Source: Mastigias papua (taxonomy: Eukaryota > Cnidaria > Scyphozoa > Rhizostomeae > Mastigiidae). From it: 64,000 nucleotides of DNA. Location of the stretch: the NCBI GenBank assembly GCA_964019165.1, contig OZ025280.1, positions 8,488,428-8,552,427 on the forward strand. Reading direction: 5' to 3'. The notes beneath the pieces are model-generated. The model worked only from the letters and a program-made list of their open reading frames with translations, was not told where the DNA came from and ran no database searches. Position 1 is the stretch's first letter, and every line of letters begins with the position of its first letter. This document shows positions 1-11,309 of this stretch, in pieces. Position numbers and translations under genes: made by a program.

Positions 1-2
1 AT

Positions 3-37
3 GAACTGAACTGAACTGAACTGAACTGAACTGAACT
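3..37. repeat. (GAACT)n simple repeat
   Basis: About seven tandem copies of a pentanucleotide (GAACT) open the window and are cut by its left edge. Confidence 0.9.
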
Positions 38-38
38 A

Positions 39-640
39 TAGAGAAATATGATGGCAATTATCTTGTGCCAATTCAACAAAGGTTCTCTTGTTTGGCTGCT
101 ATGTGAGAGACCACTAAACAATACAGTTAACTATATCTTACAAACAGTATTGTGGATAACTTATGAAGATATGGTATAAAATTTTGACAAAATAATACTC
201 AAACACTATTTGATCAAAATCCACACTAGGAATTTACAGCTGCTAAAGATTGCAATTTATACACAAAATGGGAGCTTAATCCTAGTTTCATGAAGGAGGT
301 TCTAGTCTAAACACATGGTCAACATGGTCAACAAGAAGCAGCCATAATCTACTATCATCATAAGCATGCACTAAATGCTATGCTTTAGAGACTTCTAGGG
401 ATTGGACCATCACACGCACTTCCCATTGATATGAAACAATGTGATACACTGTCCAGTTTTGAAAATAAGATAGAAACCAGTAAAAGATATAGACCTTCTG
501 TAGCCTGGATTGGGTTCTTGAAAGGGTAAATGCATTGAATTGTATGTATCATAAAGGAAAACTTACAAATAATGAATACACTTAAAAGTCTGTAAAATAT
601 GTTAATATGGACATATGACTCTCTTTGAAAGCAAATCAGA
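39..640. other. No recognised feature
   Basis: AT-rich sequence with only short, unconvincing open frames. I recognise no domain, terminal repeat or splice-bounded exon here. Confidence 0.5.
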
Positions 641-1456
641 AGGGACAAATTTATTGTTAGAATTAGAGACCAATTTGAATAGAAAGAAAGCCTCTCTAAT
701 TCAAATTTCAGAACAGGATAGAAAAGTCTGAATTAGAGAATGGAAATCAGGATTGCAGGAAAGTGAGAAAAAAGTTGGTCAGGCAATGGAATTAAGAAAT
801 AATGTGCTGATTGCCATGTTGGACTTTCTGCCCTTTTTTATTTTTCTATGTTCAGTTCTCCTACAAAACTTCATGCATTTTCTTTGATCAGCACATCAGC
901 AGACCAATGACATGAACATTTTCTGGTGTTGGCTATGTAAACTATTTTAGAACAGCTTTGTTTACTGTATCATAGGTATTATCTTTTGCTATTTTCATCA
1001 TAGCACTCCTAGTCTGAAAGGCTTCACAAGCATTGCCTTCATTTTATTCCAAGTGTATCTGCTGGGACATCAAATAATTTTGCAACTTTTATGGATTCAC
1101 TTTTCTCTAGCTTGAACAGGGGTTTATATTTTGTCTAGAAACAACTGCAATTTGTTCTTTGAGTAGCAGCTTCACCATCTTCCATTGAAATGTCTGGGAA
1201 ATTCGTTTACTGTTCTAGATTCTAAAAAACCACAATACTCAAAAAATAAAATCAGAAGACCACTCAATGGTGACATAGAGAAAATTTTGTCATAAGGATT
1301 GAAAATTCATTTGAGTTATAGAGGTTTTTGCACTACAGAGATTGAATTACAGAAAGGAAATTATAAGAGTTTCTTAAGGAATTTCATTGACTTCGAATTA
1401 GTTCAAATTATGTAAATATTAAAATTATGGGGATTCGAATTAGAGAGAGTCAGCTG
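640..1456 (-). mobile_element. Degraded pogo/Tigger-like DNA transposon remnant
   Basis: The minus strand between about 870 and 1180 reads, across stops and frame changes, like the CENP-B/pogo helix-turn-helix region of Tigger-type transposases. One segment follows the pattern of the VNKAVLKxF block and the following proline/GLLxxKA block of the family. The right edge, read on the minus strand, begins TACAGCTGACTCTCTCTAAT, which resembles a pogo-type terminus next to a TA target. A similar CTCTCTAATTC stretch near 690-705 may be the other, decayed end. No frame is open and the catalytic part of the transposase is not visible. The identification rests on pattern similarity alone. Confidence 0.45.
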
Positions 1457-1464
1457 TATCTATA

Positions 1465-1715
1465 TGTAGTAAGTTGTTGTTTTTTAACTACGGACAAAAG
1501 CTTCAGTTTGTACTTTGGACTTCATTCTTTGACTTCTCACATTTGGAGTAACTTTGGGATTAGCTATGTTATGTTTTTCTCAATTTATGTTTTATGACAT
1601 TTTCACACAACGTGTTTTTGTAGTCTCTTAAGGAATTGCATTTCGAGCTGTTAATGTCTGTAATTTCCTCAAAGGTAGGTAATTTTGATAGAACCTAGAT
1701 CTGCGTGGTTGATTC
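1465..1715 (+). repeat. Ty3/gypsy left LTR, first part
   Basis: The first 251 bp of the left LTR, matching 9625-9875. It is broken after GATTC by the Copia insertion. Confidence 0.93.
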
Positions 1716-1789
1716 TGTTGGAATATATGATACCTACACTATGGACATATGAAACATTGCTTATTAGTTCTATAGTTTTATATCTATTG
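1716..1789 (+). repeat. Copia left LTR, truncated
   Basis: Matches the first 74 bp of the right LTR with about three differences, then jumps directly to the primer-binding site. The remaining LTR sequence is missing. Confidence 0.85.
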
Positions 1790-1803
1790 TTATGGGCCTA
1801 GAA
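1790..1803 (+). other. Primer-binding site complementary to a half-tRNA-iMet
   Basis: TTATGGGCCTAGAA lies directly after the LTR remnant. It is complementary, with a mismatch, to the anticodon arm of initiator methionine tRNA, the internal primer used by copia-type elements. The Copia element at 57.2-61.0 kb carries a better version of the same site. Confidence 0.75.
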
Positions 1804-1843
1804 TGGCGCTTCTGAGGGTTCATTTATGTAGGTTCTTGAAAAC

Positions 1844-2724
1844 ATGGCAACGTCTGATGAGTCTGTAGGAAACGCCCTGAAATTTGCCAAGTTATACACC
1901 TCGAATTATCGCTCGTGGGCATTTAACATGAGACTCTATTTAGAGAGTCAAGATCTGTTTGAACATGCTGATGGCACTGCCGAGTCTCCTGGAGATGAAG
2001 CTTCGGCGAATGAGGTGAGGAGTTTTAGACTGAAAGCCAAAAAAGTCTGGACATATATCTGTCATGCTGTTGAACCCGATGAACAACTACATGTAAGAGA
2101 AACGACAACAGCTACGGAAGCATGGGATGCTCTGAAGAGCCAGTTCGCACGTGATTCTATTCCACAGAAAGTGAGATTAAGGCAAAAGTACTACTTCTGT
2201 AGATTTCATAGTAATGGAAATATGTTGGAGCACATAAATTATTTGAAATCACAGCACGATCAGTTGCAAGAAATGGGGATTGATGTAAACGATCAAGAGT
2301 TGGCAATGACTCTGTTAGCCAGTTTACCTGACGAGTATATGCCTTTGATAACAGCGTTGGATGCGGTTGGAGAACAAGAACTGTCATTTGAAAAAGTCAA
2401 AGGTGTGCTACTTAACGATTTTGAGCCTAGATTTGATAAAGTAGAGGTAAAAAGACACGAAGATGCGCTATCTACGAAACATACTTTTAACAGAAGGCGG
2501 GAAAAGGAAACCGAGGACGCACTTCCGATATGCATCACGATAAACCAGAGAGATCGTTTCCAACACAATCTTTCACTGGTATATGTCACTATTGTAAAGA
2601 AAGAGGCCATTTTGCGAGAGACTGTCCAAAAAAGAAGAGCTCTAATTTACATGGAAATAAGTCAAGGAATGCCGATTCTGCTTACATAAGTGAGGAAACA
2701 TCAAACAGTAGAGCCATATATTAA
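1844..2724 (+). pseudogene. Copia gag (broken)
   Basis: A Copia gag polyprotein (UBN2/gag-polypeptide type) in two frames. The first, 1844-2689, begins with an ATG and has the family pattern: a W-F-N-M segment near residue 25, WTYICHAV, then AWDALKSQF and SLPDEYMPLITAL. Near 2500-2530 the frame shifts, and the zinc knuckle (CHYCKERGHFARDCPKK, CCHC) is read in the frame used by pol. A stop at 2722 separates it from the protease. Gag would form the particle and the knuckle would bind element RNA. Confidence 0.85.
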
Positions 2725-5001
2725 GAAGCTTTATACGGTAGTAAAAATTCGGGTAAGCAAAAATGTTTGTGGATCGTTGATTCTGGTGCTTCTCAGGATA
2801 TGATTCATGATAAGGATTCACTTTCAGATTTTGTTGAGTTTGAACAGCCATCTAAAATTATTCTTGGTGGCAACCGTTCCATTCGCGCCTTTTGAAAAGG
2901 GACTTATCGGTTAACTACTGATATTGGAGGACAACCACAGAAGATTGCATTACACGATGTTCTATATTTGCCGGATTTGAGGAGAAATTTATTGTCTGTA
3001 CGTGCTATGACAAACCGTGGCGCTACAGTAGAATTCGAAGCAAACAAATGCGAGATCTCACGTAATTCTAAAGTCCTAGGAATTGGAGAAATGACAGGCA
3101 AGCTGTACTTCTTGAAAACGTGAAACACTGCTGAAACTATTTCTAATTGGGACCTGTGGCATTGTAGGTATGGCCATTTAGGAGCTGATAATCTTGTCAA
3201 ATTATCGAAGTGTAGCATGATTGGTGGAATGGATAGAACTGATTCAAATGCAAAGAAATCAATTTGCGAAGGCTGTATGAAAGGAAAACAGCACCGATTG
3301 CCCTATCCTAAGAGTTCATTATCATTTACCACTGACAATCTGGAAATTATTCATACTGACATATGTGGTCCAATGAACATAGATTCTATTGGTGGTTGAA
3401 GATACTTTATTACGTTTATTGATGACTTCTCACGCTATGTATGTGTTTACTATCTGAAGCAGAAATCTGAGGCTTTGAATGAGTTCAAGGAATTTGTCAA
3501 TCTCATGACAAATATTACTGGAAAGCGTGTTAAAATCCTAAGAAGTGATAATGGAGGGGAATATTGCTCACGTGCCTTTTCTGAATAATAGAAAGAACAA
3601 GGTATAAAGCATGAAACATCAGTACCATACAACCCAGCCCAAAATGGACTTGCGGAACGCATGAATCACACCATAGTTGACTCTGCCAGATCTATGATTC
3701 ATTTTTCAAATATACCTAAAGAATTCTGGGCAGAAGCTGTGAATACAGCTGTCTATCTGAAGAATAGAAGTACTTCTATTGGTTTGAAAGAAAAAACACC
3801 TTATGAATGCATGTTTGGTGTAAAACCAAATGTGTCAAATCTGAAAATATTTGGATGATTTGCTTATGTACACATTCATTCCCAAGAAAGAAAGAAGTTT
3901 GATATGAAATCACGAAAAGCCATATTTGCCGGATACCCTGAAGGAACAAAGGGATTCAAGTTTTATGACCCTATTGTCAAACGTTTCCTTTGCAATAGAG
4001 ATGTTGTGTTTGATGAAGGAAAGTTTCGTGATTTCAAAGAGAAAGAACTCTCATATTCAAATGTCCACTTTATCAATCATGTTATTTTTTATGATGAGCA
4101 AAATGATGAGAATGAAGTTGCTGGTCAAGATCATATGAAAGATAATGCTCCAGTGGGAGAAACCTATGAGGAAAGATTTCTAAGAGAAATTGAGACTTTG
4201 CCAGCTAAAAGACAAAGAAAAACACCTCAAAGATTGATTGAAGAAGAGATTGATTATTGTTGTATTTCTGATGCAATAACAGCAGATATTGATGAGCCAA
4301 GAACAACAGAGGAAGGGTGGAATGGTGAGCATTCACTTCAATGGCAACAAGCTACTGATGATGAATTTGCTTCTTTAGAGAACAACGTGCGTGGGAACTA
4401 GTTGCCTGAAAACAAAAATGTTATTGGATGTCGTTGGCTCTTTAAAGTGAAAAGAAGCTCTGATGGGAAATTTGATAGATTTAAAGCTCGGCTTGTGGAT
4501 CAAGGTTATACCCAAGAGCATGGAATCGAGTATCAAGAAGTTTATGCACCTGTGATACGTTACAGTGCAATTAGATCATTGTTAGCCCTTGCCAACCATT
4601 TTGATTTAGAGATACATCAATTAAATGTTAAAACTGCATTTTTACAGGGCACACTTGACACAGAAATATATATGAAGCAGCCAAGAGGATATACTGACAA
4701 AACTAAGCCTGACTATGTTTGCAGATTAAAACGCAGCATATATGGGCTGAAAAAATCTGCACGATGTTGTAACACACCAATTGATAACTATCTCAAATCA
4801 GATTGTTATATAACAAGTGGTGAAGACACATGCTTATACACAAAGTCAACAAAAGCTGAAGATGGAAAGATACACTTTGTGATATTAGCTCTATATGTTG
4901 ATGATATTCTGTTAGTATCAAACAGCTCAGATATGATGACCAAGGAAAAAGTGTCCCTAGGTAACCGATTCAGAGACATGATTGTACTCACAAACAATTG
5001 A
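2725..5001 (+). pseudogene. Copia pol: protease, integrase, RT (broken, 3'-truncated)
   Basis: One frame runs the whole stretch but is broken by in-frame stops at about 2893, 3121, 3397, 3586, 3589, 3856 and 4399. Visible in order: aspartic protease (IVDSGASQDM, near 2770), the GAG-pre-integrase HHCC region (LWHCRYGHL, then CEGCMKGKQH), the integrase core with D (HTDICGP), D (RSDNGGEY) and E (NGLAERMN), and RT with the LALYVDDILLVS active site near 4885-4920. The reading ends shortly after, at FRDM, where unrelated AT-rich sequence leads to the purine tract (AAGTGGGAG) and right LTR. The RT C-terminus and RNase H are deleted. Small compensating indels are likely near 4390. Confidence 0.88.
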
Positions 5002-5055
5002 TATCTTTATCATTATTCTTGTTGTTACCAACTTAGCGTAGGTATCAAGTGGGAG

Positions 5056-5273
5056 TGTTGGAATATATGATACCTACACTATGGATATATGAAACATTGC
5101 CTATTAGTTCTATTGTTTTATATCTATTGTTTTGTTACCAGTTCCGGTCTTATGACTATCTCGTGATTCAGAGTCAGTTCAGTTACGATTTTACTATTCT
5201 TTGATTGCTATATGTTATGAGTTCTGTTATCTTACTACGATCAGTGTGGCTCTTCATTGTCTAAGTTCTATCA
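5056..5273 (+). repeat. Copia right LTR
   Basis: A 218-bp LTR with TG...CA ends. It is preceded by a short purine tract and followed by the GATTC duplication and the rest of the gypsy LTR. Confidence 0.9.
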
Positions 5274-5278
5274 GATTC

Positions 5279-5303
5279 TTCGTATCTGCAGCAAATCAAA
5301 ACA
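5279..5303 (+). repeat. Ty3/gypsy left LTR, last 25 bp
   Basis: Completes the left LTR after the Copia insertion and matches 9876-9900 with a few differences. The PBS-like TGGTACCAGAAGTGG starts at 5304. Confidence 0.9.
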
Positions 5304-5351
5304 TGGTACCAGAAGTGGAAGACTTCACAAGAAACGACTAGAACTTCTCCC

Positions 5352-6230
5352 GTGAGTAGAGGTACTGCTGTCAACGCTGATTTTGAGATGGAGCACTTGC
5401 TACCAAGACCAAATGAAATGGATTTTAATGCTGCGAATCTTGCTGTGACTTGGAAAAAGTGGAAGCAAACTATGATGCTGTACCTGAGTGCTGTGATGAA
5501 CGATAGGTCAGAGGAAGAGCGTTATTCAACCATTCTGTTTGTCATTGGAGAAGGAGGGAGAGAGATTTTCACTATGTGGATTTGGGATAAAGTACAAGAT
5601 GGCAATGATACAGATGTCAATAAAATCACTGTAGAAGTGATCTTACAGAAATATGAGGAGTATTGCATGCCTAAGAGAAATTTCGTGGTGGAAAGATGGA
5701 GATCTTTCCTACGTAGCTAAGACAGTGATGAAACAGTGAATGCTTATGTCACAGAACTGAGAAATCTTGCTTCAACATGTGAGTTTGGAACTATCAATGA
5801 AGGTTTGATACTATATAAGATCGTTGATGGTATTCGTTCGGATAGAGTAAGAGACATATTGCTAAGACAGTGTGATCTGACGCAGAGGAAAGCGATTGAA
5901 ACATGTCAAGCAGATGAATTGACAAGATCACAAATGAAACTCATGAGTAGGGACCAAGAAATTGATGGGATATCCAAGAAAAAATAGGGATCAAAGGGTC
6001 AGTTTAGTCAGCATGGAAGATCAATTCTGGTTCAGAAGAATAAATCTGGAGATTCTCAAAGAGGGATACAGAGGAATGTTAGAAACGAATTTCAGACAAC
6101 TCCTGCAGGGGGATTTAGAGCAAAATGCAAGTATCGTGGGAAACAGAATGAGACAAGGAAATGCCCTGCCTATGGTCAAGTGTGCAGGAAGTGACAAAAA
6201 TGAATCACTGGGCAAGTTGCTGTAACACCA
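5352..6230 (+). pseudogene. Ty3/gypsy gag and zinc knuckle (broken)
   Basis: Gag of the K02A2.6-like gypsy type. The frame opening at 5352 reads through one stop (5718-5720) to 5985. It shows the retrotransposon-gag pattern: a WKKWKQ segment, an ILFVIGEGGREIF segment, and a second half with AYVTELRNLASTCEFG. Further on, around 6120-6225 and across a stop and a frameshift, is the group's double-CCHC region (CPAYGQVCRK, then MNHWASCC). Truncation and frame changes rule out function. Confidence 0.8.
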
Positions 6231-6348
6231 AACTGGTACAAGAAACATCAGTTTTGGATGAATATCTGATTGAAGCCATTACTAGAAATAAAGATGAAGA
6301 TATCCATGTTAAAGAAGCCGCAATTACATTGAAGCTCAATAGAAAATG

Positions 6349-9300
6349 GTGAAAGCAAAAATCGACACTGGTGCTGAAGTAGATGTGATGCCAAGGAGAG
6401 TGTTTTATCAACTCAGTAGTTCCAAGCTAATGTCGACTAATGTGAAACTTCATGGCTATGGAGGTGAAAACATACCAGTTTTGGGAACAACAAAGTTGGT
6501 GTGAGCACAAGCAAGAAAGCTATCTCACAACATTTTTGTTGCAGAGACAACAAGCAAAACTGTTCTCAGCCTCAAGACATGTGAAGTTCTATGGACACTC
6601 AAACTACTTGCAGAAATAACAGAAGCATCGCAAGGAATCCCAGACAAGATATCAACACAGAAAGGGGTTTTTGACTATAGCACGAAAAAGTGGGAACATT
6701 CTTTTAGCATACTGAAAGCTTTTTTCTTTCAGTATGATAAAAGAATGTTCCTGCTTATTCATGCTATAGTGAAGTTCTGTAGTACTAACAGACTTTTCAC
6801 AAAGGGTTTTATGTTACTGATCACTGTTTAAAAGAAAAGATAGAGAGGATTTCTATGGTGAGGAACTAAAAGAAGATATATAGAAGATGTATCCAAAGGT
6901 TTTCAGTGGTCTGGGCAAGCTTGAACCTGTACATCACATGGAAATTGAAATTGATGCCAAGCCAGTAGTAGACCAACCAAGGAAAATTCTGGCAGTTTTA
7001 TGAGAAAAGGTTAAAAAAGAGCTGTATGAAATGGAAAGGGATGGTGTGATAATTAAAGTTGAAGAGCCAACAGACTGGGTCAATTCATTAGTGGTGGTAG
7101 AGAAAGCAGATGGCAAGCTAAGGTTATGATTGGATCCAAGAAATCTCAACAAAGTCCAGAAGAGAGAGCATTTTCAATTGCCAACTTTTGAAGAGATACT
7201 GACAAGACTAGCTGGTGCAAGATGTTTTACAAAATTGGATGCCAACAAAGGGTATTGGTAGATACCACATGATGACGAAAGTTCTTACTTCACAACTATG
7301 AATACACCTTTAAGGAGGTATAGATTTACAAGGTTGTCATTCAGTATACACTCTGCACAAGGGAATTTTCATAAAAGAATTCATCAATGTCTTGAAGATA
7401 TCGAACAAGTTGAAACTGATATAGATAACATATTGGTCTAGGGAACAAGGGTTGATGAGCATGATAAAAATCTCACCAAGTGCATGGATAGAGCTGAAAA
7501 AATTTGAATGACATTGGACATTAACACATGTATTTTCAGGAAAAAACAGTTGACATATCTTGGTCACAAACTTTCACAAGAAGAGATTCATCCAGATGAG
7601 GCAAAGATCAAAGCAATCTGCAATATGCTGGAACCAGTAGACAAGAAAGGTGTGGAAAGACTGTTGGGAATGGTAAATTATGTTGTGAACTTTTACGGAA
7701 TGTATCTGGAATCATTACACACTTGAGAGTTACTAAAGAAAAATACTCACTGGAAATGGACAGCTCAACATACTGAATTTTTTAGCACAAAGAAATGCTT
7801 GTGTCAGAAAAGTGCTTGGTATTCTATGATGTGAACAAAGAAGTTACATTAGAAGTGGATGCATGCAATACTGCACTGGGAGCTGCATTGCTATAAGATG
7901 GTAAACCAGTTGCTTATGCATCAAGATCAATGACTGTTGCCCAAAGGGAAAGAACTTCTAGTTGTTTTGTTTGGCTGTGAGAGGTTCAATCAACAAATCT
8001 ATGGGAAGAAAGTGAGGGAGTTGAGTGATCACAAACTTCTGGAGGCAATAATGAAAAAACCACTGTCAAGTGCACCTCCATGGTTACAGAAGATGTTGTT
8101 ACGCCTTCAGAAATGTGACATTGTTTTATCTCAAAAAGCTGGTAGAGAGATGATATCAGCTGATACACCATCAAGAGCACACATTGAGGAAACAGATGGA
8201 GAAATTCCTGAAGATGAGTTACTTGCTCAAGTACACAATAGTGCTGCAACAAATGATAAACTGCTGGAGAAACTGACATCTCAAGATCCTATCTGGAGTG
8301 AAATTGCAAACTTTGCAATAAAAGGATGGCCATCAACAAGACAAAGTGTCTCAGGTGCAAACAAAACCATATTCATCTTACAAAGAAAATTTATCATTGA
8401 TTAATGTAATTCTTTTCAAAGATAAAAGAATTGTAATACCAAAGGTATGAGATAAGAAATCCTTAAGAAGATACATCATGCTCATATGGGAATTGAGAAG
8501 ACAAAACTCAGAGGAAAAGAGACAGTATTTTGATGAGGTATCAACAAACACATTAAAGATATGATAAATTCTTGTGAAACCTGTTTGGTAAATCAAAAGA
8601 AACAAGCTAAGGAAACTGTGAAATACCTACATACCCTTCCAGATTGTGGACACAGATCTGTTTTACTGGAATGGTGAGGATTTTCCTTTGATTGCTGACT
8701 ACTACAGTCACTACTGCGAGATTAAGAAGTTGTCCAAAATAAAATCTAGGACAGCTATAAAGAAACTCAAAAAGATGTTTGCTACACTATGAATACCAGA
8801 GCTGTTATGTAGTGACAATGAAACTCAGTACACATCACATGATTTCAAGAAATTCAGAGAAGAATGGGAATTTGAACACAAGACCAGTAGTCCACATTAA
8901 CAACAGTCAAGTGGTATGGCAGAAAGGCATGTGCAAATAGCAACGAAACTATTGACAAAAGCAAAGCAAGCAAGGCAAGATCCTCATTTGGCAATGCTGG
9001 AAATGCTAAATACTCCCATTCATGGGTTGGCATCACCTGCTCAACTGATTAGTGGCAGGAGATAGAGGTCAATTCTGCCAATTATTCCACAGTTGTTAAG
9101 AGATAAGCCAATGATCATTGAAACATTGAGAGAAGGCAACATATTCAAGAGAAACAAGTAGAGTATTACGATCAGCAAACAAAGCCTTTGACAGTTTCGC
9201 ATGAAGGGGAAAATATCATAATGCTGTATGGAAGCAAATGGAAACCAGTTTCTGTTCTACATTATTCAAGTGAGCCAAGGAGTTATTTAGTGAAGAATGA

Positions 9301-9587
9301 AGACTGGCAGTGTTTACTGGCAGAACAGATGACATTTATTAAAAGTAGAAGATGGTATTGTTGAAATTTCAGATGATGATATGGATGAAGAACAGGGGGA
9401 GCATACACATGTTAAGATGGGTTTCAATGGAGATGCTAAACTAAAAGATGAGTATGAAGAAGAGGAAATAGAGTCCAGACAAGAGGAAAATGGTACTGAA
9501 AGTAAAGAAGAAGCTAGCAGAGGGACTTATACTCGATATGGTAGACTCTCTAGAAAACCTATGAAGTATAGGGACTATGTTACATGA
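6349..9587 (+). pseudogene. Ty3/gypsy pol: protease, RT, RNase H, integrase (broken)
   Basis: Protease is seen at 6355 onward as AKIDTGAEVDVMP. RT follows from about 6890, with the order FSGLGKLEP, FTKLDANKGYW and TRLSFSIHSAQGNFHKRI. The usual YxDD box is degraded to TDIDNILV near 7420. The RT thumb (LTYLGHKLS), the RNase H region with a degraded first acidic motif, and SDHKLLEAI near 8020 follow. Integrase fragments include a zinc-binding remnant (CETCLVNQKK, near 8580) and the end of the core (SGMAERHVQIATKLL, near 8910). An acidic tail at 9381-9587 ends in TRYGRLSRKPMKYRDYV, the usual C-terminal signature of this gypsy group. More than ten stops and several frame changes are present. Confidence 0.85.
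6675..6769. repeat. Short near-perfect hairpin inside the gypsy element
   Basis: Two 44-nt arms (6675-6718 and 6726-6769) pair with about five mismatches around a 7-nt T-rich loop. The arms start CTATAG and end CTGAAAG. The hairpin lies between protease and RT. It resembles a tiny foldback element or a microRNA-precursor-like stem; nothing in the sequence distinguishes the two. Confidence 0.85.
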
Positions 9588-9624
9588 ACAGAATATTATT
9601 ATCTTTTTTTTCAGGAAAGAGGGA

Positions 9625-9900
9625 TGTAGTAAGTTGCTATATTTTACCTATGGACAAAAGCCTCATTTGGTACTGTGGACTTCATTGTTTGAGTTTGAAC
9701 ATTTGGAATAACTTTGGGAGTAGCTATGTTATGTTTTTCTCAATTTGTGTTTTATGACATTTTCATACAACATGTTGTTGTAGTCTCTTAGGGAATTGCA
9801 TTTTGAGATATCAATGTTTGTAACTTCCCCAGAGATAGTTAATTTTGATAGAAGCTAGATCTGCATGGTTGATTCTTCATATCTGAAGCAAATCATAACA
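9625..9900 (+). repeat. Ty3/gypsy right LTR
   Basis: An uninterrupted 276-bp LTR, TGTAGTAAG...AACA, followed by the CTATA duplication. It provides the uninterrupted version of the Copia target site. Confidence 0.93.
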
Positions 9901-9905
9901 CTATA

Positions 9906-11301
9906 CTTAACTATTATGTATATTGGATTTATCTGCTGTGTTAGAAACTTTACTTTGTAGTAGACTTGAATTAGCTTTTATGCAATAGCCAATCATTTAT
10001 ATGTCTATTTAAAATAAACATTAAAAACTATCAGATAGACCAAAAACTATGTCCATATTTAGGGGATTCGGGATGGGTGCCATCCATGTCAAAGTGGAGT
10101 ACCCTATGTTTCAAATATAGTACATTTGGTTCAGGTTGCAGGTGTATTGGCTGGTATAGTGATTAGCACTAGAACATTTAGGTTTTTGTTCATAAAGTGT
10201 TCCTGATGTACCTATTCAATGCGCTCACCTTGGAAAACTGCTAAGTTATTTGAGTGCCATCCCACAACGACAACAAGGGAGCTGCACTGCGGAACACTCT
10301 ATGGTCCACTCCCATGGCCACACCTAATTTTTCATTCTAAACTGTTCAAATTTGAATACATACAAGCCTATACAGAAGCAATATATAATTGGCGTAAATA
10401 TACATAGAACTGTAGTAAAGGGCTGGTTCATGTATACACTCAATGGAAGGGCGCTGAGCCCCAAAAACTCTCTTCATTTTACAAAGGGGGTTGAGCTGCC
10501 AGAGCCCCCTCAATACCAGGCTACCCCTGGGCATGAGGCACCATACTAAGACTGCTGGTTTCTACGATAGATTTGTAAAACTATTGATTTACTCTGCTAA
10601 AGAAATTAACAGACGATACCCCAATCACCAATAGATGATCCCTTGGGGGGTTTTTAGAGGCAAAAGCTAAGACGTGTAGTCATAAAACATCAATTAAAAG
10701 TAAATGGCCTAAACAGAATGCAAAATCGTAAAAAGAAACAGGGCAAAGAAAGTTGAGAGTACCTCTTAAACTAATCAGTGCTTCTGCTGGATCTGCAAAG
10801 CAAATAGACTTTATCAAAAGGGGATCAACAGCACACTTGCGAACTCAGCAGTTGGAGAATAGGAACTACTGCATATGAGTCAGCTCGGCAATGCAATGCC
10901 TACACGATACTTTTATACTTAGCACAGTGAAACAAAGTACTAGCAAATGCCTACCATCAAACTCATCCATGGCAAGTTGCAAATAGCTTCAACTAACTTC
11001 GGAGATTCTCATTTAACAAAAGAGATTGTTCTGTTCACTTTCTTTGTAGCATTCTATGTTACGCTTAGGCCATAGCCTGGGTTTAAACAGCCCCGCCGTA
11101 TTCGATCCCATGATGCTATTTACTGTGACGCGTAGACCGTGCAAGTTTTCTTTCACGATTTGATGACAATCCGGGCAATGGAGATTGTATATCCTACAAC
11201 TAAGTCCCGCTATCTCGAACTTACATGGGGAAATGTAAATTTTCTCGACATAACGGAACTTCGAGATATCCGAACTTGGAATTTTTCCTATCAAAAGGGT
11301 G
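9906..11301. other. No recognised gene
   Basis: About 1.4 kb without a credible frame. Around 11190-11280, CTCGAAC/TTCGAGATAT-type inverted words resemble decayed pogo-like ends, but no paired structure could be closed. Confidence 0.4.
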
Positions 11302-11309
11302 TCTGTGCG

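Larger units (their letters stand above)
1716..5273 (+). mobile_element. Ty1/Copia retrotransposon nested in the gypsy LTR
   Basis: The element begins TGTTGGAATATATGA and ends TCTATCA. It is flanked by the 5-bp duplication GATTC (1711-1715 and 5274-5278), which is single-copy in the intact gypsy LTR at 9871-9875. The right LTR is 5056-5273 (218 bp). Only the first 74 bp of the left LTR remain, so about 140 bp are deleted. The left remnant and the right LTR differ at about 3 of 74 positions, fewer than the gypsy LTR pair, which fits the nesting order. The internal part codes for gag, zinc knuckle, protease, integrase and RT, but the end of RT and all of RNase H are deleted, leaving 3.56 kb. 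The element cannot be autonomous. Confidence 0.94.
1465..9900 (+). mobile_element. Ty3/gypsy LTR retrotransposon (decayed), split by a nested Copia element
   Basis: A complete but decayed Ty3/gypsy element. The 5-bp target duplication CTATA lies at 1460-1464 and 9901-9905. The LTRs start TGTAGTAAG and end AACA. The right LTR (9625-9900) is 276 bp. The left LTR sums to the same 276 bp once the Copia insertion at 1716-5278 (including one copy of its GATTC duplication) is removed. A primer-binding-type TGGTACCAGAAGTGG follows the left LTR at 5304, and a purine-rich tract (AGGAAAGAGGGA) precedes the right one at 9613-9624. Internal order is gag, zinc knuckle, protease, RT, RNase H, integrase, as in the K02A2.6-like gypsy group. 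All coding parts carry stops or frameshifts. By eye the LTR pair differ at roughly one site in eight, so the insertion is old. Confidence 0.93.

Noticed and set aside
2293..2610. Minus-strand open frame of about 105 codons over the Copia gag
   Set aside because: It is the complement of a clearly coding gag region; no domain or independent support.
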